Of a stretch of DNA of 64,000 bases, positions 8,903-17,894 are shown one piece after another (positions within the stretch are counted from its first letter, which is position 1; every line of letters begins with the position of its first letter). The position numbers and the translations under genes are program-made. A model generated the notes under the pieces. It searched no databases and had not been told where the DNA came from. It was given only the letters and a program-made list of their open reading frames with translations. The stretch lies in the NCBI RefSeq assembly GCF_002902685.1, contig NZ_PPRN01000017.1, forward strand, positions 1-64,000, written 5' to 3'. The DNA is from Staphylococcus pettenkoferi (GTDB lineage: Bacteria; Bacillota; Bacilli; Staphylococcales; Staphylococcaceae).

Positions 8903-8938
8903 AAGTAGGGTCATTTCAGAAGAGATGACTCTACTTTT
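8903..8938 (+). terminator. intrinsic terminator
   Basis: 12-bp stem AAGTAGGGTCAT (8903-8914) with ATGACTCTACTT (8925-8936), one G-T wobble, ending in TTTT. Confidence 0.78.
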
Positions 8939-8992
8939 ACTTATGTAGTAAGAGAAAATAGTGAGAAATATAAATGGATGTCACTAGGATTA

Positions 8993-9006
8993 TGAAAGCG
9001 TTATAT
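8993..9006 (+). promoter_or_regulatory. candidate CcpA cre site upstream of fumC
   Basis: TGAAAGCGTTATAT matches the cre consensus TGWAANCGNTNWCA at all but the last two positions. It lies just upstream of the predicted fumC promoter, a placement compatible with control of a TCA-cycle gene by carbon catabolite protein CcpA. Confidence 0.5.
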
Positions 9007-9013
9007 TTCACGA

Positions 9014-9043
9014 TTGCCGACGTAAAAAGAATAATGCTATACT
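9014..9043 (+). promoter_or_regulatory. predicted fumC promoter
   Basis: -35 TTGCCG (9014-9019) and -10 TATACT (9038-9043) are spaced by 18 bases, with an extended -10 TG at 9035-9036. The start point would be near 9050, close to the fumC ribosome site. Confidence 0.6.
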
Positions 9044-9077
9044 AAAGTTAAATAACCAATTGAAGGGGAGAAATTCA

Positions 9078-10463
9078 ATGTCAGTAAGAATCGAACATGA
9101 TACATTTGGAGAAATTGAAGTACCTGCAGATAAATATTGGGGAGCGCAAACAGAACGTAGTAAGCGCAACTTCCCTGTAGGTAAAGAACAAATGCCAATC
9201 GAAGTCGTGTATGGTTTTGCACAATTGAAACGTGCAGCTGCATTAGCGAACTTCGACTTAGGCAAACTCTCTGAAGCGAAAAAAGATGCGATTGTTTACG
9301 CATGTGACAAAGTGCTTAACAAAGAATTAGATGAACATTACCCACTTGTGGTATGGCAAACAGGAAGCGGTACACAAAGTAACATGAACGTGAACGAAGT
9401 CGTTAGCTACGTGGCGAATGAGTACTTGAAAGAACACGGCAGTGACGAAAGTATCCATCCAAACGATGACGTTAACAAATCACAAAGTTCTAACGACACG
9501 TTCCCAACTGCTATGCACGTTGCTTTATACAGTGAAGTAGAAGCGAAATTAGAACCAGCGCTTAAAGCATTACGTGATACTTTTAAAGAAAAAGAAGAGA
9601 AATTCCATGAAATTATCAAAATTGGTCGTACACACTTACAAGATGCGACACCAATTCGTTTAGGTCAAGAAATCAGTGGTTGGCGCTTTATGCTTGACCG
9701 TTGTGAAGACTTACTCAGCGAATCTAAAGCACATATCTTAAACTTAGCGATTGGTGGTACTGCAGTAGGTACAGGTATCAACGCGCATCCTGAATTTGGT
9801 GATCGTGTAGCTAAGCATATCGCTGACAATACGGGTCATCCGTTCGTTTCATCTGAGAATAAATTCCACGCGTTAACAGCTCACGATGAAGTAGTCCAAT
9901 TACATGGTACGTTAAAAGCACTTGCAGGCGACCTTATGAAGATTGCGAACGACGTAAGATGGTTAGCTTCAGGTCCTCGTGCTGGTTTAGCTGAAATCGC
10001 GATTCCTGAGAACGAACCAGGTTCTTCTATCATGCCAGGTAAAGTTAACCCTACACAATGTGAAATGTTAACAATGGTTGCTACTCAAGTTATGGGTAAC
10101 GACACAGTTGTAGGTGTAGCAAGTTCACAAGGTAACTTTGAATTAAACGTCTTCAAACCAGTGATCTTACACAACACATTACAATCTATTTACCTCTTAG
10201 CTGATGGTATGGCAACATTTAATAAAAACTGTGCTGTAGGTATTGAACCAATCGATGAAAATATCGAGAAATATCTTAAAAATTCATTAATGCTCGTTAC
10301 AGCGCTAAACCCTCATATCGGTTATGAAAAAGCTGCGAAAATCGCTAAAAAAGCACACAAAGAAGGACTTACATTAAAAGAGTCTGCAATTGATAGCGGT
10401 TATGTGACTGAAGAACAATTTGAAGAATGGATTAAACCAGAAGATATGGTGGAACCTAGATAA
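9078..10463 (+). CDS. fumC: class II fumarate hydratase
   Basis: Iron-independent fumarase, which interconverts fumarate and L-malate in the TCA cycle as a cytosolic homotetramer. 461 residues, normal for the family. The start is ATG 9078 ([13 protein letters not shown]) behind GAAGGGGAG; the longer frame to 9060 would swallow that site. The superfamily signature [11 protein letters not shown] is intact near residues 316-326, and the active-site region [14 protein letters not shown] is near 98-111. A cre-like site and an extended -10 promoter lie upstream, and a strong terminator follows, so it is monocistronic and probably catabolite-controlled. Confidence 0.96.
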   Translation: MSVRIEHDTFGEIEVPADKYWGAQTERSKRNFPVGKEQMPIEVVYGFAQLKRAAALANFDLGKLSEAKKDAIVYACDKVLNKELDEHYPLVVWQTGSGTQSNMNVNEVVSYVANEYLKEHGSDESIHPNDDVNKSQSSNDTFPTAMHVALYSEVEAKLEPALKALRDTFKEKEEKFHEIIKIGRTHLQDATPIRLGQEISGWRFMLDRCEDLLSESKAHILNLAIGGTAVGTGINAHPEFGDRVAKHIADNTGHPFVSSENKFHALTAHDEVVQLHGTLKALAGDLMKIANDVRWLASGPRAGLAEIAIPENEPGSSIMPGKVNPTQCEMLTMVATQVMGNDTVVGVASSQGNFELNVFKPVILHNTLQSIYLLADGMATFNKNCAVGIEPIDENIEKYLKNSLMLVTALNPHIGYEKAAKIAKKAHKEGLTLKESAIDSGYVTEEQFEEWIKPEDMVEPR

Positions 10464-10508
10464 TCGTACGCGCATATTACGAGATAAAAGATTGATATCT
10501 AAGAAAAA

Positions 10509-10554
10509 GTTCCTACTTAACCTTGAAATCGGTTGAGTAGGAACTTCTTTGTTT
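10509..10554 (+). terminator. intrinsic terminator of fumC
   Basis: 14-bp stem GTTCCTACTTAACC (10509-10522) with GGTTGAGTAGGAAC (10531-10544), one wobble, followed by TTCTTTGTTT. Confidence 0.88.
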
Positions 10555-10656
10555 GATTTGAAGTTAGAACTACCATTCTCAATGTGCATCGATTTTTCAC
10601 AAAGAGAACAAGAACTATATCTTAAAAATATTTCGCTAAGACTCAAAAATTTATAC

Positions 10657-11490
10657 CTAATTCAATGGTTCGTCATCTAAGCTAACAGAAATTTGCTCCC
10701 GAGTGAAAGGGTGGATAAGTTCAATCTTATGGCTGTGTAACTGAAGTTGACGTAAGGTAGAGTTACCGTATAAAGGGTCACCTAGGACAGGATGGCCGAT
10801 TTCAGCTAAGTGAACGCGAATTTGGTGTGTACGTCCTGTGTCCAATTTCAATTCTAGTTGACATACGTTTTCTTCAAGCATTTCTGAATCGATGATGTGT
10901 GTAATAGCGCGTTGACCTGTTGAGGAGACGCGCTTACGATTTGGATGGAACTTGTCCTTACCGATAGGCATATCTATCGTTTGCGGCTTAACTGGAAGCA
11001 ACGATTTAACTTTAGCACGGTAAATACGATCGATTTGATTATCTTCAAGCATACGATCTAGAATCTTCTTCATGAGAGGATTTTTTGCTACGATCAATAG
11101 ACCGACCGTTTCTTGGTCTAAACGATGAATCGGCTCTACGTATTCGCTATCTACGGTATAAATGATGTGATTCATTAATGTATTACTTTCTTTTAAGTCA
11201 TTCGGATGCGTCTTGACCCCTTTAGGCTTCATCACAATCAACATATCATCGTCTTCATAGTAAATTTGTGCATAGCGATAACTTGGAAGATAGTTGCTCT
11301 TCTCCTCAGGGGTAGGGATGTAGACTTTGTCACCAGCTTGCACTCGATCCATGAGCTTCGCAGGTTGTTCATTGATTGTAATTTCTTTGGACATATTAAG
11401 TTGATGTAAATCTTTTTTAGGTAAGTGTAAAAATTGGAATAATTCTCTTAATGTCATTCCATCATAGATTTCTGCAATAGTAATATTCAT
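10657..11490 (-). CDS. RluA-family RNA pseudouridine synthase (RluD/YhcT-like)
   Basis: Converts specific uridines in rRNA or tRNA to pseudouridine. 277 residues: an S4-like N-terminal region (residues 1-60), then the catalytic domain with the RluA signature HRLDQETVGLLIVAKN, where the Asp is the nucleophile, and the later LDTGRTHQIRVHLAEIGHPVLGDPLYG block. ATG 11490 (MNITIAEIYDG) is chosen because GAGGAG lies 8 bases upstream on the minus strand; the GTG at 11499 would sit directly on the ribosome site. The target nucleotide cannot be told from sequence. Divergent from airS. Confidence 0.9.
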   Translation of the reverse strand: MNITIAEIYDGMTLRELFQFLHLPKKDLHQLNMSKEITINEQPAKLMDRVQAGDKVYIPTPEEKSNYLPSYRYAQIYYEDDDMLIVMKPKGVKTHPNDLKESNTLMNHIIYTVDSEYVEPIHRLDQETVGLLIVAKNPLMKKILDRMLEDNQIDRIYRAKVKSLLPVKPQTIDMPIGKDKFHPNRKRVSSTGQRAITHIIDSEMLEENVCQLELKLDTGRTHQIRVHLAEIGHPVLGDPLYGNSTLRQLQLHSHKIELIHPFTREQISVSLDDEPLN

Positions 11491-11609
11491 AACATGCACT
11501 CCTCAATTATTCTCATCCATCATATCACATTCAAAATCGGAACTAAATCACATTTTCATCTCACCTAAAATTATAATATACTGATAAGAGTTAGACGAAA
11601 CTGGAGCGA

Positions 11610-12731
11610 ATGATGATGGAAAAACCGACACGTTTAGCGTTGTTGAAAGAAATAGCTGAATTTCTTAATGAAGAAACAGAAATGAAAAGTATGTTAGATG
11701 GGGCTCTGCGTTCTCTAGTTGAAGGTAGTGAATTCTCGACAGGTTGGATCTTTTTTATCAATAACGAAGGTGAACATGAACTCGTCAGTGATTATCATTT
11801 ACCTAAAGCGTTGACGCGTAACCAGTGCGCCTATATGACGCAAGGCAGCTGTTGGTGTGTGCAAGCGTATGAGAACAAGAGGTTAACGAAGGCCTCGAAT
11901 ATCATCAATTGTTCACGTATTAATCTTGCGACTCAAGACTACGCAGATGAGACAGATGGTATCACGCATCATGCGACAGTGCCATTGCGCTCAGGCGAAG
12001 AAGAGTATGGTTTACTGAACGTGGCTACTCCGCACACAGAAACGTATAGTGAAGAAGATCTTGAATTATTAGAATCAGTAGCTTTCCAAATTGGTTCGGC
12101 GATTAAAAGGATTACATTAACCGAACAAGAAAAAGAAGCCGCTCGCATTAGTGAGCGTAATCGCTTAGCACGCGACTTACATGATTCAGTGAATCAAATG
12201 CTCTTCTCAGTGAAAGTGACAGCTCATGCAGGGCAAGGTCTCACAGATATTGCAAAAGCCCAACAAGCGTTCAAAGTCATTGAGGAAACGAGTCAGAATG
12301 CCGTCAGTGAGATGCGGGCACTCATTTGGCAATTGAAGCCAGTTGGTCTGGAGCACGGTTTAGTGCATGCACTGAAGCAATATAGCGAAATGTTGGAGTT
12401 AGCGCTACACCCTGAAGTACATGGACTTATTGATTTATCAAGTACTGTTGAAGAACATCTTTATCGCATCGTTCAAGAAGCGATGAATAATACGAAGAAA
12501 CATACCGATACGCACGAAATTCAGCTTACCATTACGCAAACCCAGGAGAATGTACATGTGAGCGTCAGGGATTTCGGCAGAGGTTTCGATGTTACGGATA
12601 GCACACGTGAGACCTCGCACGGTTTAAATAATATGTGGCAACGCGCAAAGTTATTGCAAGGCGACCTTTCCATTGAGTCCTCAAGTGAAGGAACGACAAT
12701 TGAAGTCGTCATACCGTTGAATAGAGCTTAA
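11610..12731 (+). CDS. airS: oxygen/redox-sensing histidine kinase AirS (YhcS)
   Basis: Cytoplasmic sensor kinase of the staphylococcal AirSR system, which responds to oxygen and oxidants through a 2Fe-2S cluster. 373 residues with no membrane segment. A GAF domain spans about 20-165 and holds four cysteines, Cys73, 81, 83 and 101, matching the family's cluster ligands. HisKA_3 follows with phosphoacceptor His191 in LARDLHDSVNQ, then a HATPase_c domain from about 260 (VQEAMNNTKKHT, FGRGFDV, GLNNMWQR). Three ATGs in a row (11610, 11613, 11616) follow GGAG; the second or third is best spaced. Its response regulator follows 13 bases later. In S. aureus the pair affects nitrate respiration, autolysis and vancomycin response. 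Confidence 0.88.
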   Translation: MMMEKPTRLALLKEIAEFLNEETEMKSMLDGALRSLVEGSEFSTGWIFFINNEGEHELVSDYHLPKALTRNQCAYMTQGSCWCVQAYENKRLTKASNIINCSRINLATQDYADETDGITHHATVPLRSGEEEYGLLNVATPHTETYSEEDLELLESVAFQIGSAIKRITLTEQEKEAARISERNRLARDLHDSVNQMLFSVKVTAHAGQGLTDIAKAQQAFKVIEETSQNAVSEMRALIWQLKPVGLEHGLVHALKQYSEMLELALHPEVHGLIDLSSTVEEHLYRIVQEAMNNTKKHTDTHEIQLTITQTQENVHVSVRDFGRGFDVTDSTRETSHGLNNMWQRAKLLQGDLSIESSSEGTTIEVVIPLNRA

Positions 12732-12744
12732 AGGAGAAGTAAGA

Positions 12745-13368
12745 ATGTATAAAGTAATACTTGTTGATGACCATTATATAGTAAGACAAGGCTTGGAATT
12801 TCTACTTTCTACTGTGGATGATTTAGAAATAGTGCAAGGCTTTTCAAATGGACAAGATTTTATCAACTATATGAAGACAGAAGACCGTCCAGATTTGATA
12901 TTGCTAGATCTTGTGATGCCTGAGATGAATGGCATAGAAATTACTGAGTGGATGAAAGCAAATTATCCAGATGTGAAGATTCTCGTACTGACAAGTTATG
13001 CCGATGATGAGCACGTAATTTCTGCTATCACGAAAGGTGCGGATGGTTACGAGATGAAAGATGTAGAACCTCAGCAACTCATACGCACGATTCACCGTGT
13101 GTTGAATGGCGAGAAGATTATTCACCCTGAGGCGCAGCAAGTCATTGATGCGATGAGTCAGAAACCCCATTATACGAATAAACTGTCCAAACGAGAAACT
13201 GAAGTGTTGAAAGAGATGGTGAAAGGAAAGACCAATCGAGAAATTGCAGAGACATTATTTGTATCTGAGAAGACGGTTAAGACACACGTAAGCCACATCT
13301 TTAGTAAGTTGCAAGTGACTGATCGTACACAAGCGGCGATTTGTGCGATTGAGAACAAGTTAATTTAG
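12745..13368 (+). CDS. airR: response regulator AirR (YhcR)
   Basis: 207-residue NarL/FixJ-type DNA-binding response regulator, partner of AirS. The receiver domain is residues 1-120, with the acidic pocket VDDH, phosphoacceptor Asp55 in LLDLVMPEMNG, Thr/Ser switch LTSY and Lys in KGADGY. The LuxR-type helix-turn-helix occupies about 145-200 (LSKRETEVLKEM, VSEKTVKTHVSHIFSKL). AAAGGAGAAG precedes the ATG. It is co-transcribed with airS; no convincing terminator was found just downstream. Confidence 0.9.
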   Translation: MYKVILVDDHYIVRQGLEFLLSTVDDLEIVQGFSNGQDFINYMKTEDRPDLILLDLVMPEMNGIEITEWMKANYPDVKILVLTSYADDEHVISAITKGADGYEMKDVEPQQLIRTIHRVLNGEKIIHPEAQQVIDAMSQKPHYTNKLSKRETEVLKEMVKGKTNREIAETLFVSEKTVKTHVSHIFSKLQVTDRTQAAICAIENKLI

Positions 13369-13909
13369 AAGGATTGTGAGTTGGCTTCAGTAAGTAAAAG
13401 TTGTTTAGAAGAAGCGAAACAGTTTTTATACAGTCGAGATGACGAGTCAAAGCGGTGTTAATAATGCATGAATGATTCGTTATTTTCTTGAATTTATTCT
13501 TTCGAAGTAGTCTAAAATTAATGAAGGCGCTTACATATAGTCTCGTGCAACAAAAAGTTCATATAAAATTAAATATTTGCGAATAATTTCCAGTGAATTA
13601 TAGGGTGAAATAAGCTATAATAATGAATGGTGTTTATAGAGATGAGTAATACACGAATTTTTGATTCATATGTTTTTAATAAAGTGAAATGAATTCTAAT
13701 CGTGTCTTAGTTCAATATAAGATAGTTTTAAATTCTATGCTGCATTATTGCGACAATTATGTAATTTTAAAAATAACCACTAAACGTCGTTTCACTCTTT
13801 TCATTTTGTTAAAGATATATTAAGATGATATTTGTGTTTCAAGAAGTGTGTATTATTGCAATTTCTTGTGTCCGGATAAAATATTCTTTATGAAAGGTAG
13901 ATTATACAA
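13369..13909. other. 541-base intergenic region
   Basis: No credible gene on either strand. It contains one cre-like sequence, TGAAGGCGCTTACA at 13522-13535, with a single mismatch to TGWAANCGNTNWCA but no obvious partner promoter close by. A TATAAT near 13614 lacks a good -35. Otherwise AT-rich sequence that probably holds the promoter of the XRE-type regulator gene at 13910. Confidence 0.5.
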
Positions 13910-14377
13910 ATGGATAGACAGAATTTTACAGAATTAATTCAATCAAAATTTAAAATGGTTCGTATCGAAGCGGGCTACACACAAGATACGATGGCTCAAA
14001 CAGTTGGACTATCTAAGAAGACGTTAGTACAAATTGAAAAAGAGCGTGTCTTACCAAATTGGACAACATGTGTGTCTATCTGTGCACTCTTTAGAGATTC
14101 TGAAGTGCTTAACAGTACATTTGGATGCGATCCGTTAGAAATGGTTCAAACTGTATCTCGCAATCACTGTGCGTACCCAATTTACTCAACAACGAGTGAC
14201 ATTTATTGGCAAACAATGGATAACCGTGACGGTTACATCCTTCAAAGCAATAAAGTCAGCGAACTTTACCGTGTATTAGACCGTGATAAACAACCGATCT
14301 TCGGTACTTCGAAGTTAAGAGAAGCTGAGACTTATTTACTCAGATTAACTAAAGAAGAGTTTGCGCACATCTTCTAA
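13910..14377 (+). CDS. XRE-type helix-turn-helix regulator (SA1665-like)
   Basis: 155-residue putative DNA-binding protein. Residues about 12-65 form an XRE-like helix-turn-helix (FKMVRIEAGYTQDTMAQTVG, then SKKTLVQIEKERVLP). The C-terminal half has no known domain (DIYWQTMDNRDGY, GTSKLREAETYLLRL). Position just after airSR and before the YheB-type gene matches S. aureus SA1665, described as a DNA-binding modulator of beta-lactam resistance; orthology is inferred from position and size. AAAGGTAG precedes the ATG. Confidence 0.75.
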   Translation: MDRQNFTELIQSKFKMVRIEAGYTQDTMAQTVGLSKKTLVQIEKERVLPNWTTCVSICALFRDSEVLNSTFGCDPLEMVQTVSRNHCAYPIYSTTSDIYWQTMDNRDGYILQSNKVSELYRVLDRDKQPIFGTSKLREAETYLLRLTKEEFAHIF

Positions 14378-14559
14378 GAATTATGATAGAAGAATCCTGA
14401 AGAATAACGTGATATGATGAAGAGAACGAACTTTGAAGACGCGTTATCTCCTCAGCGATTAAATCATAATCCTGATAAGCGAGACATTTATCTACAATGT
14501 CTATGAGATAGAGTAATTGAATAACCAACCATCAAATCGGTTGAATCATTCACTCATGG

Positions 14560-14608
14560 GTGAGACGCTCAGTTCGTAAGTTTCTACGAAAGTGTCTCAC
14601 TCTTTTAT
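14560..14608 (+). terminator. intrinsic terminator
   Basis: 10-bp stem GTGAGACGCT (14560-14569) with AGTGTCTCAC (14591-14600), one wobble, with a second inner stem TTCGTA/TACGAA, then TCTTTTATTT. Confidence 0.8.
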
Positions 14609-14640
14609 TTAGTTTAGTAATATGATTAAGGGGTTAAATT

Positions 14641-15771
14641 ATGCACGCATTTTTAATAATTATCTTTATGATGGTGATAGGGGCAATCATCGGTGGTGTA
14701 ACGAATATGATTGCTGTACGCATGTTATTCCATCCATTTAAAGCCTATCATTTGTTTGGCAAGCGTATTCCATTCACACCGGGTTTAATACCGAAACGAC
14801 GTGAAGAGATTGCCACTAAGATTGGTCAGGTTATCGAAGAGCACTTGCTTACTGAATCGCTCATTAAGTCGAAACTTAACGAACCGTCTACACGTGAAGC
14901 CATTGACGATATGTTGTACAAACAAGTTCAGAAATTGAAATCTGATCACGTAACGATTCAATACTTTGCACAACAGTTTGACGTCGATGCCGTGGAATTA
15001 GTGGGTCAGAAAGCAGAGAACTGGACGCAAGAGAAACTCGATCACTTTTACGAACAACATCAGCATCAAACACTACAGGAAATCCTACCAGCTAATGTGA
15101 TTCAGTTTGCGGACGACAAGATGGAAGACGTGCCTGAACTTTTATTCCAACGCGCGAAAGTGTATCTGACGTCTGATAAAGGCGTTGCAGATATCAACAG
15201 TATGTTAGATACATTTTTTCAAGAGAAAGGTAAAATTATCGGGCTATTGCAAATGTTTATGACGAAAGAGCATATTGCGGAGCGCATTCGTACTGAACTC
15301 ATCCGTTTAACGAATCATCCGAAAGCACATAAGATTGCTGAACAAGTTATTCATAATGAATATGAGACATTTAAGTCTAAGACGCTACATGAAATCGTCT
15401 CATACAACAAATTCAACTCATTCGGCCAATCGTTTGTCACAATGCTGATGGATTCAGTCAATCTGCGTACACAAGTTCATAAACCGCTTAACTCACTTAT
15501 GCCATCAGTCATCGAACTCATTGAGAAGAATGTATCGCAACATCTTACGACGATCATTATCAACTATGTTTCAGGTCAACTTTCACCGATCATGGAACGT
15601 GTGAACTTACGTGGCATGATAGAGCAACAAATTAACACGTTCGATTTAGACTACATTGAGCGTCTCATTATCGAGATTGCCAACAAGGAATTGAAGTTGA
15701 TTATGCTACTAGGATTCTTGCTCGGAGGAATCATCGGTTGTCTGCAAGGCATAATAGCTATCTTTGTATAA
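14641..15771 (+). CDS. yheB: DUF445 family membrane protein (YheB/UPF0754)
   Basis: 376-residue membrane-anchored protein of the DUF445 family. One hydrophobic segment lies at each end: residues about 3-25 (FLIIIFMMVIGAIIGGV) and 355-376 (LIMLLGFLLGGIIG). The family block NMIAVRMLFHPFKAYHLFG then FTPGLIPKRREEIA is at about 22-60. The long middle part is mostly helical. Function unknown; in Bacillus it is found next to yheA, as it is here with the YlbF-family gene 68 bases downstream. AAGGGG precedes the ATG. Confidence 0.88.
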   Translation: MHAFLIIIFMMVIGAIIGGVTNMIAVRMLFHPFKAYHLFGKRIPFTPGLIPKRREEIATKIGQVIEEHLLTESLIKSKLNEPSTREAIDDMLYKQVQKLKSDHVTIQYFAQQFDVDAVELVGQKAENWTQEKLDHFYEQHQHQTLQEILPANVIQFADDKMEDVPELLFQRAKVYLTSDKGVADINSMLDTFFQEKGKIIGLLQMFMTKEHIAERIRTELIRLTNHPKAHKIAEQVIHNEYETFKSKTLHEIVSYNKFNSFGQSFVTMLMDSVNLRTQVHKPLNSLMPSVIELIEKNVSQHLTTIIINYVSGQLSPIMERVNLRGMIEQQINTFDLDYIERLIIEIANKELKLIMLLGFLLGGIIGCLQGIIAIFV

Positions 15772-15839
15772 GGTTTTGATTTATGTTATTGTAATATCGA
15801 TGTGGTAAAAACACAGATCAAATAAAGGAGTGTAACAAA

Positions 15840-16184
15840 ATGGCAGTAAATTTACATGATTATGCAAACCAATTAGAACAAGCTTTACGTGAAAGCGATG
15901 AATACAAAGCAATCAAAGATGCTTACGCTAAAGTGAAAGAAAACGAAGAATCTAAAAAATTATTCGATGAGTTCCGTGAAACTCAAATGAACTTCCAACA
16001 AAAACAAATGCAAGGTGAAGAAATCGGTGAAGAAGAGCTTCAAAAAGCACAAGAGCAAGCTCAAGAAATCGAAAAAGACTCAAACATTTCTGAACTTATG
16101 GCTGCTGAACAAAAAATGAGCCAAGTATTCCAAGAAATCAACCAAATCATCGTTAAACCTTTAGATGAAATTTACGCTGACTAA
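15840..16184 (+). CDS. yheA: YlbF/YmcA family protein (YheA, UPF0342)
   Basis: 114-residue, wholly helical, Gln/Glu/Lys-rich cytosolic protein of the YlbF/YmcA (Com_YlbF) family ([20 protein letters not shown] at the start, [18 protein letters not shown] near the end). Relatives in Bacillus take part in RNA processing with RNase Y; that role for this paralogue is unproven. AAAGGAG precedes the ATG, and a terminator follows. Confidence 0.88.
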   Translation: MAVNLHDYANQLEQALRESDEYKAIKDAYAKVKENEESKKLFDEFRETQMNFQQKQMQGEEIGEEELQKAQEQAQEIEKDSNISELMAAEQKMSQVFQEINQIIVKPLDEIYAD

Positions 16185-16207
16185 TTATAGTGAGTGTAGA
16201 AGGGAAG

Positions 16208-16236
16208 CCACAGTACGTGAAGTGCTGTGGTTTTTT
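16208..16236 (+). terminator. intrinsic terminator
   Basis: Stem CCACAGTAC with GTGCTGTGG, 16208-16230, followed immediately by TTTTTT. Confidence 0.85.
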
Positions 16237-16476
16237 CATGCTTTTCTTTAAATGCTTTACTCTTAATACCTTGTAATGTTTAACTTTCGCCTGCTAATGG
16301 GACCACTCTCAACGTATACATAACACTTTACAGTTATCTTTACGTATTTTTTATCACATTGAAGACCACACACAAGACTACAGTTGAAGAAATCTTCTCC
16401 AATCCTCACTCGCATTTTACACTTAGCAAAATGTACAGAACTCATACAATAGTCATATTTAAGCTTAGAGGTTCTG
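16237..16476. other. intergenic segment before the yhaO promoter
   Basis: No supported gene. A 60-codon open frame on the minus strand (16263-16445) lacks a ribosome site and a plausible composition. Nothing else is visible until the promoter at 16477. Confidence 0.5.
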
Positions 16477-16505
16477 TCGACGGGTATTTAGGTATATGGT
16501 AGAAT
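16477..16505 (+). promoter_or_regulatory. predicted promoter of the yhaO-yhaN-yhaM operon
   Basis: -35 TCGACG (16477-16482) and -10 TAGAAT (16500-16505) at 17-base spacing, with an extended -10 TGG directly upstream. Transcription from about 16512 would give a leader of roughly 195 bases. Confidence 0.55.
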
Positions 16506-16542
16506 AATAAATTACAAGACAAGTATAGTTAACATGTTAGAG

Positions 16543-16685
16543 GTGCAATTAAGAATGTTGCACGAAGGTGTTATACATAGTTTAATCATTAAGTCATCGA
16601 TACTTAACTGTAGTGAAAGATGATGGTGTGTTAGCGCACAATATGTAGGTGAGCTAACTGAAGTCATACGACCTCACACATCATC
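16543..16685 (+). promoter_or_regulatory. structured 5' leader of yhaO
   Basis: Three inverted repeats follow one another in the predicted leader. GTGCAA (16543-16548) pairs with TTGCAC (16558-16563). TTAAGT (16589-16594) pairs with ACTTAA (16602-16607). GATGATGGTGTG (16619-16630) pairs with CACACATCATC (16675-16685), enclosing GTTAGC (16630-16635) with GCTAAC (16653-16658). The last structure ends about 8 bases before the AAAGGAG ribosome site and has no U-run, so translation-level control is more likely than termination. I cannot assign it to a known riboswitch. Confidence 0.45.
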
Positions 16686-16706
16686 GTTAATAAAGGAGTT
16701 TAGAAT

Positions 16707-17894
16707 ATGGTGAAGTTTATCCATTGTGCTGATTTGCACTTAGATAGTCCTTTTAAATCTAGAAGTCATCTCAATCAATCTAACTTTGAAGACATTCAAC
16801 AAAGTGCTTACGAGAGCTTTCGACACATTGTAGATATCGCGCTTAAAGAAGAGGTTGATTTCCTCATCATAGCAGGCGATTTGTTTGATCAGGAGAATCG
16901 TACGTTGCGAGCTGAAGTCTTTCTTCAAGAGCAGTTTGAACGTTTAAATAAAGAACAAATCTTCGTTTATATTTGTCATGGTAACCACGATCCGCTATCT
17001 TCGAAGATTTCTTCATCTTGGCCGACGAACGTCTCTGTTTTTTCCGAAAAGGTAGAAACGTATCAAACGATTACGCAAAAGGGTGAGAAAATCTTCCTTC
17101 ACGGCTTCAGTTATCAGAACGACGCAAGTTACGAGAATAAAATTGATGCGTACCCTTCAAGTCAAGGTCAAGAAGGCTTACATATTGGTGTACTGCACGG
17201 TACGTATAGTAAATCCAATGAGAAAGATCGCTATACCGAATTCCGTCTTGAAGATTTGAATAGTAAACTTTATCATTACTGGGCTTTAGGTCATATTCAC
17301 GAACGTCAACAGCTAAGTGATATGCCTCAAATTCATTATTCAGGTAATATTCAAGGTCGTCATTTCAATGAACGAGGAGAGAAAGGTTGTTTGCTCGTTA
17401 GCGGTGACGATTTAAAGCTCAACGTGAAGTTCATACCGACACAATCCATTCGTTTTGAGGAAGCGACGATTGAAACAGAAGCGGATACGAAGCAGAAGTT
17501 ATACGAAGCGATTCAGAATTTCAAAGCGAAGAAACGTTCACAAGGCAAAGCGTTTTACCGCTTAAGCGTATATATTACTTCCGATACACCTATGACGCAA
17601 CAAGAGTTACTACAGGTTAAGGAAATGGTCGATGACTATGAGCTGAATGAGAATCATTTTATCTATATTGAAGATTTAACTTTCGATTTTAAGTACGAAC
17701 GTGAACAGAAGCTAAGCAAAGAGTTCTCACGTGAACTGATTAGCGATGATGAGGTCTTTGAACATGCGATGAATGATTTATATCTCAACCCACGTGCCTC
17801 GAAGTATCTCGACGATTACACAGAGTTTGATCGTGACGCATTGATTACACACGCTGAACAACTATTGAAATCTGATATGAGAGGTGACTCATGA
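16707..17894 (+). CDS. yhaO: SbcD-like metallophosphoesterase YhaO
   Basis: 395-residue predicted DNA exonuclease subunit with a calcineurin-like metallophosphatase fold. Metal-binding motifs are intact: CADLHLDSPF at residues 7-16, IIAGDLFDQ near 53-61, CHGNHDPL near 92-99, HGTYS and ALGHIHERQ further on. The C-terminal third has no named domain. It overlaps yhaN by 4 bases (ATGA), and family knowledge pairs YhaO with YhaN as an SbcD/SbcC or Mre11/Rad50-like complex in DNA repair. AAAGGAGTT precedes the ATG at the end of a long structured leader. Confidence 0.88.
   Translation: MVKFIHCADLHLDSPFKSRSHLNQSNFEDIQQSAYESFRHIVDIALKEEVDFLIIAGDLFDQENRTLRAEVFLQEQFERLNKEQIFVYICHGNHDPLSSKISSSWPTNVSVFSEKVETYQTITQKGEKIFLHGFSYQNDASYENKIDAYPSSQGQEGLHIGVLHGTYSKSNEKDRYTEFRLEDLNSKLYHYWALGHIHERQQLSDMPQIHYSGNIQGRHFNERGEKGCLLVSGDDLKLNVKFIPTQSIRFEEATIETEADTKQKLYEAIQNFKAKKRSQGKAFYRLSVYITSDTPMTQQELLQVKEMVDDYELNENHFIYIEDLTFDFKYEREQKLSKEFSRELISDDEVFEHAMNDLYLNPRASKYLDDYTEFDRDALITHAEQLLKSDMRGDS

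Noticed and set aside
10374-10646. 90-codon minus-strand frame after fumC
   Set aside because: Overlaps fumC and its terminator; no ribosome site.
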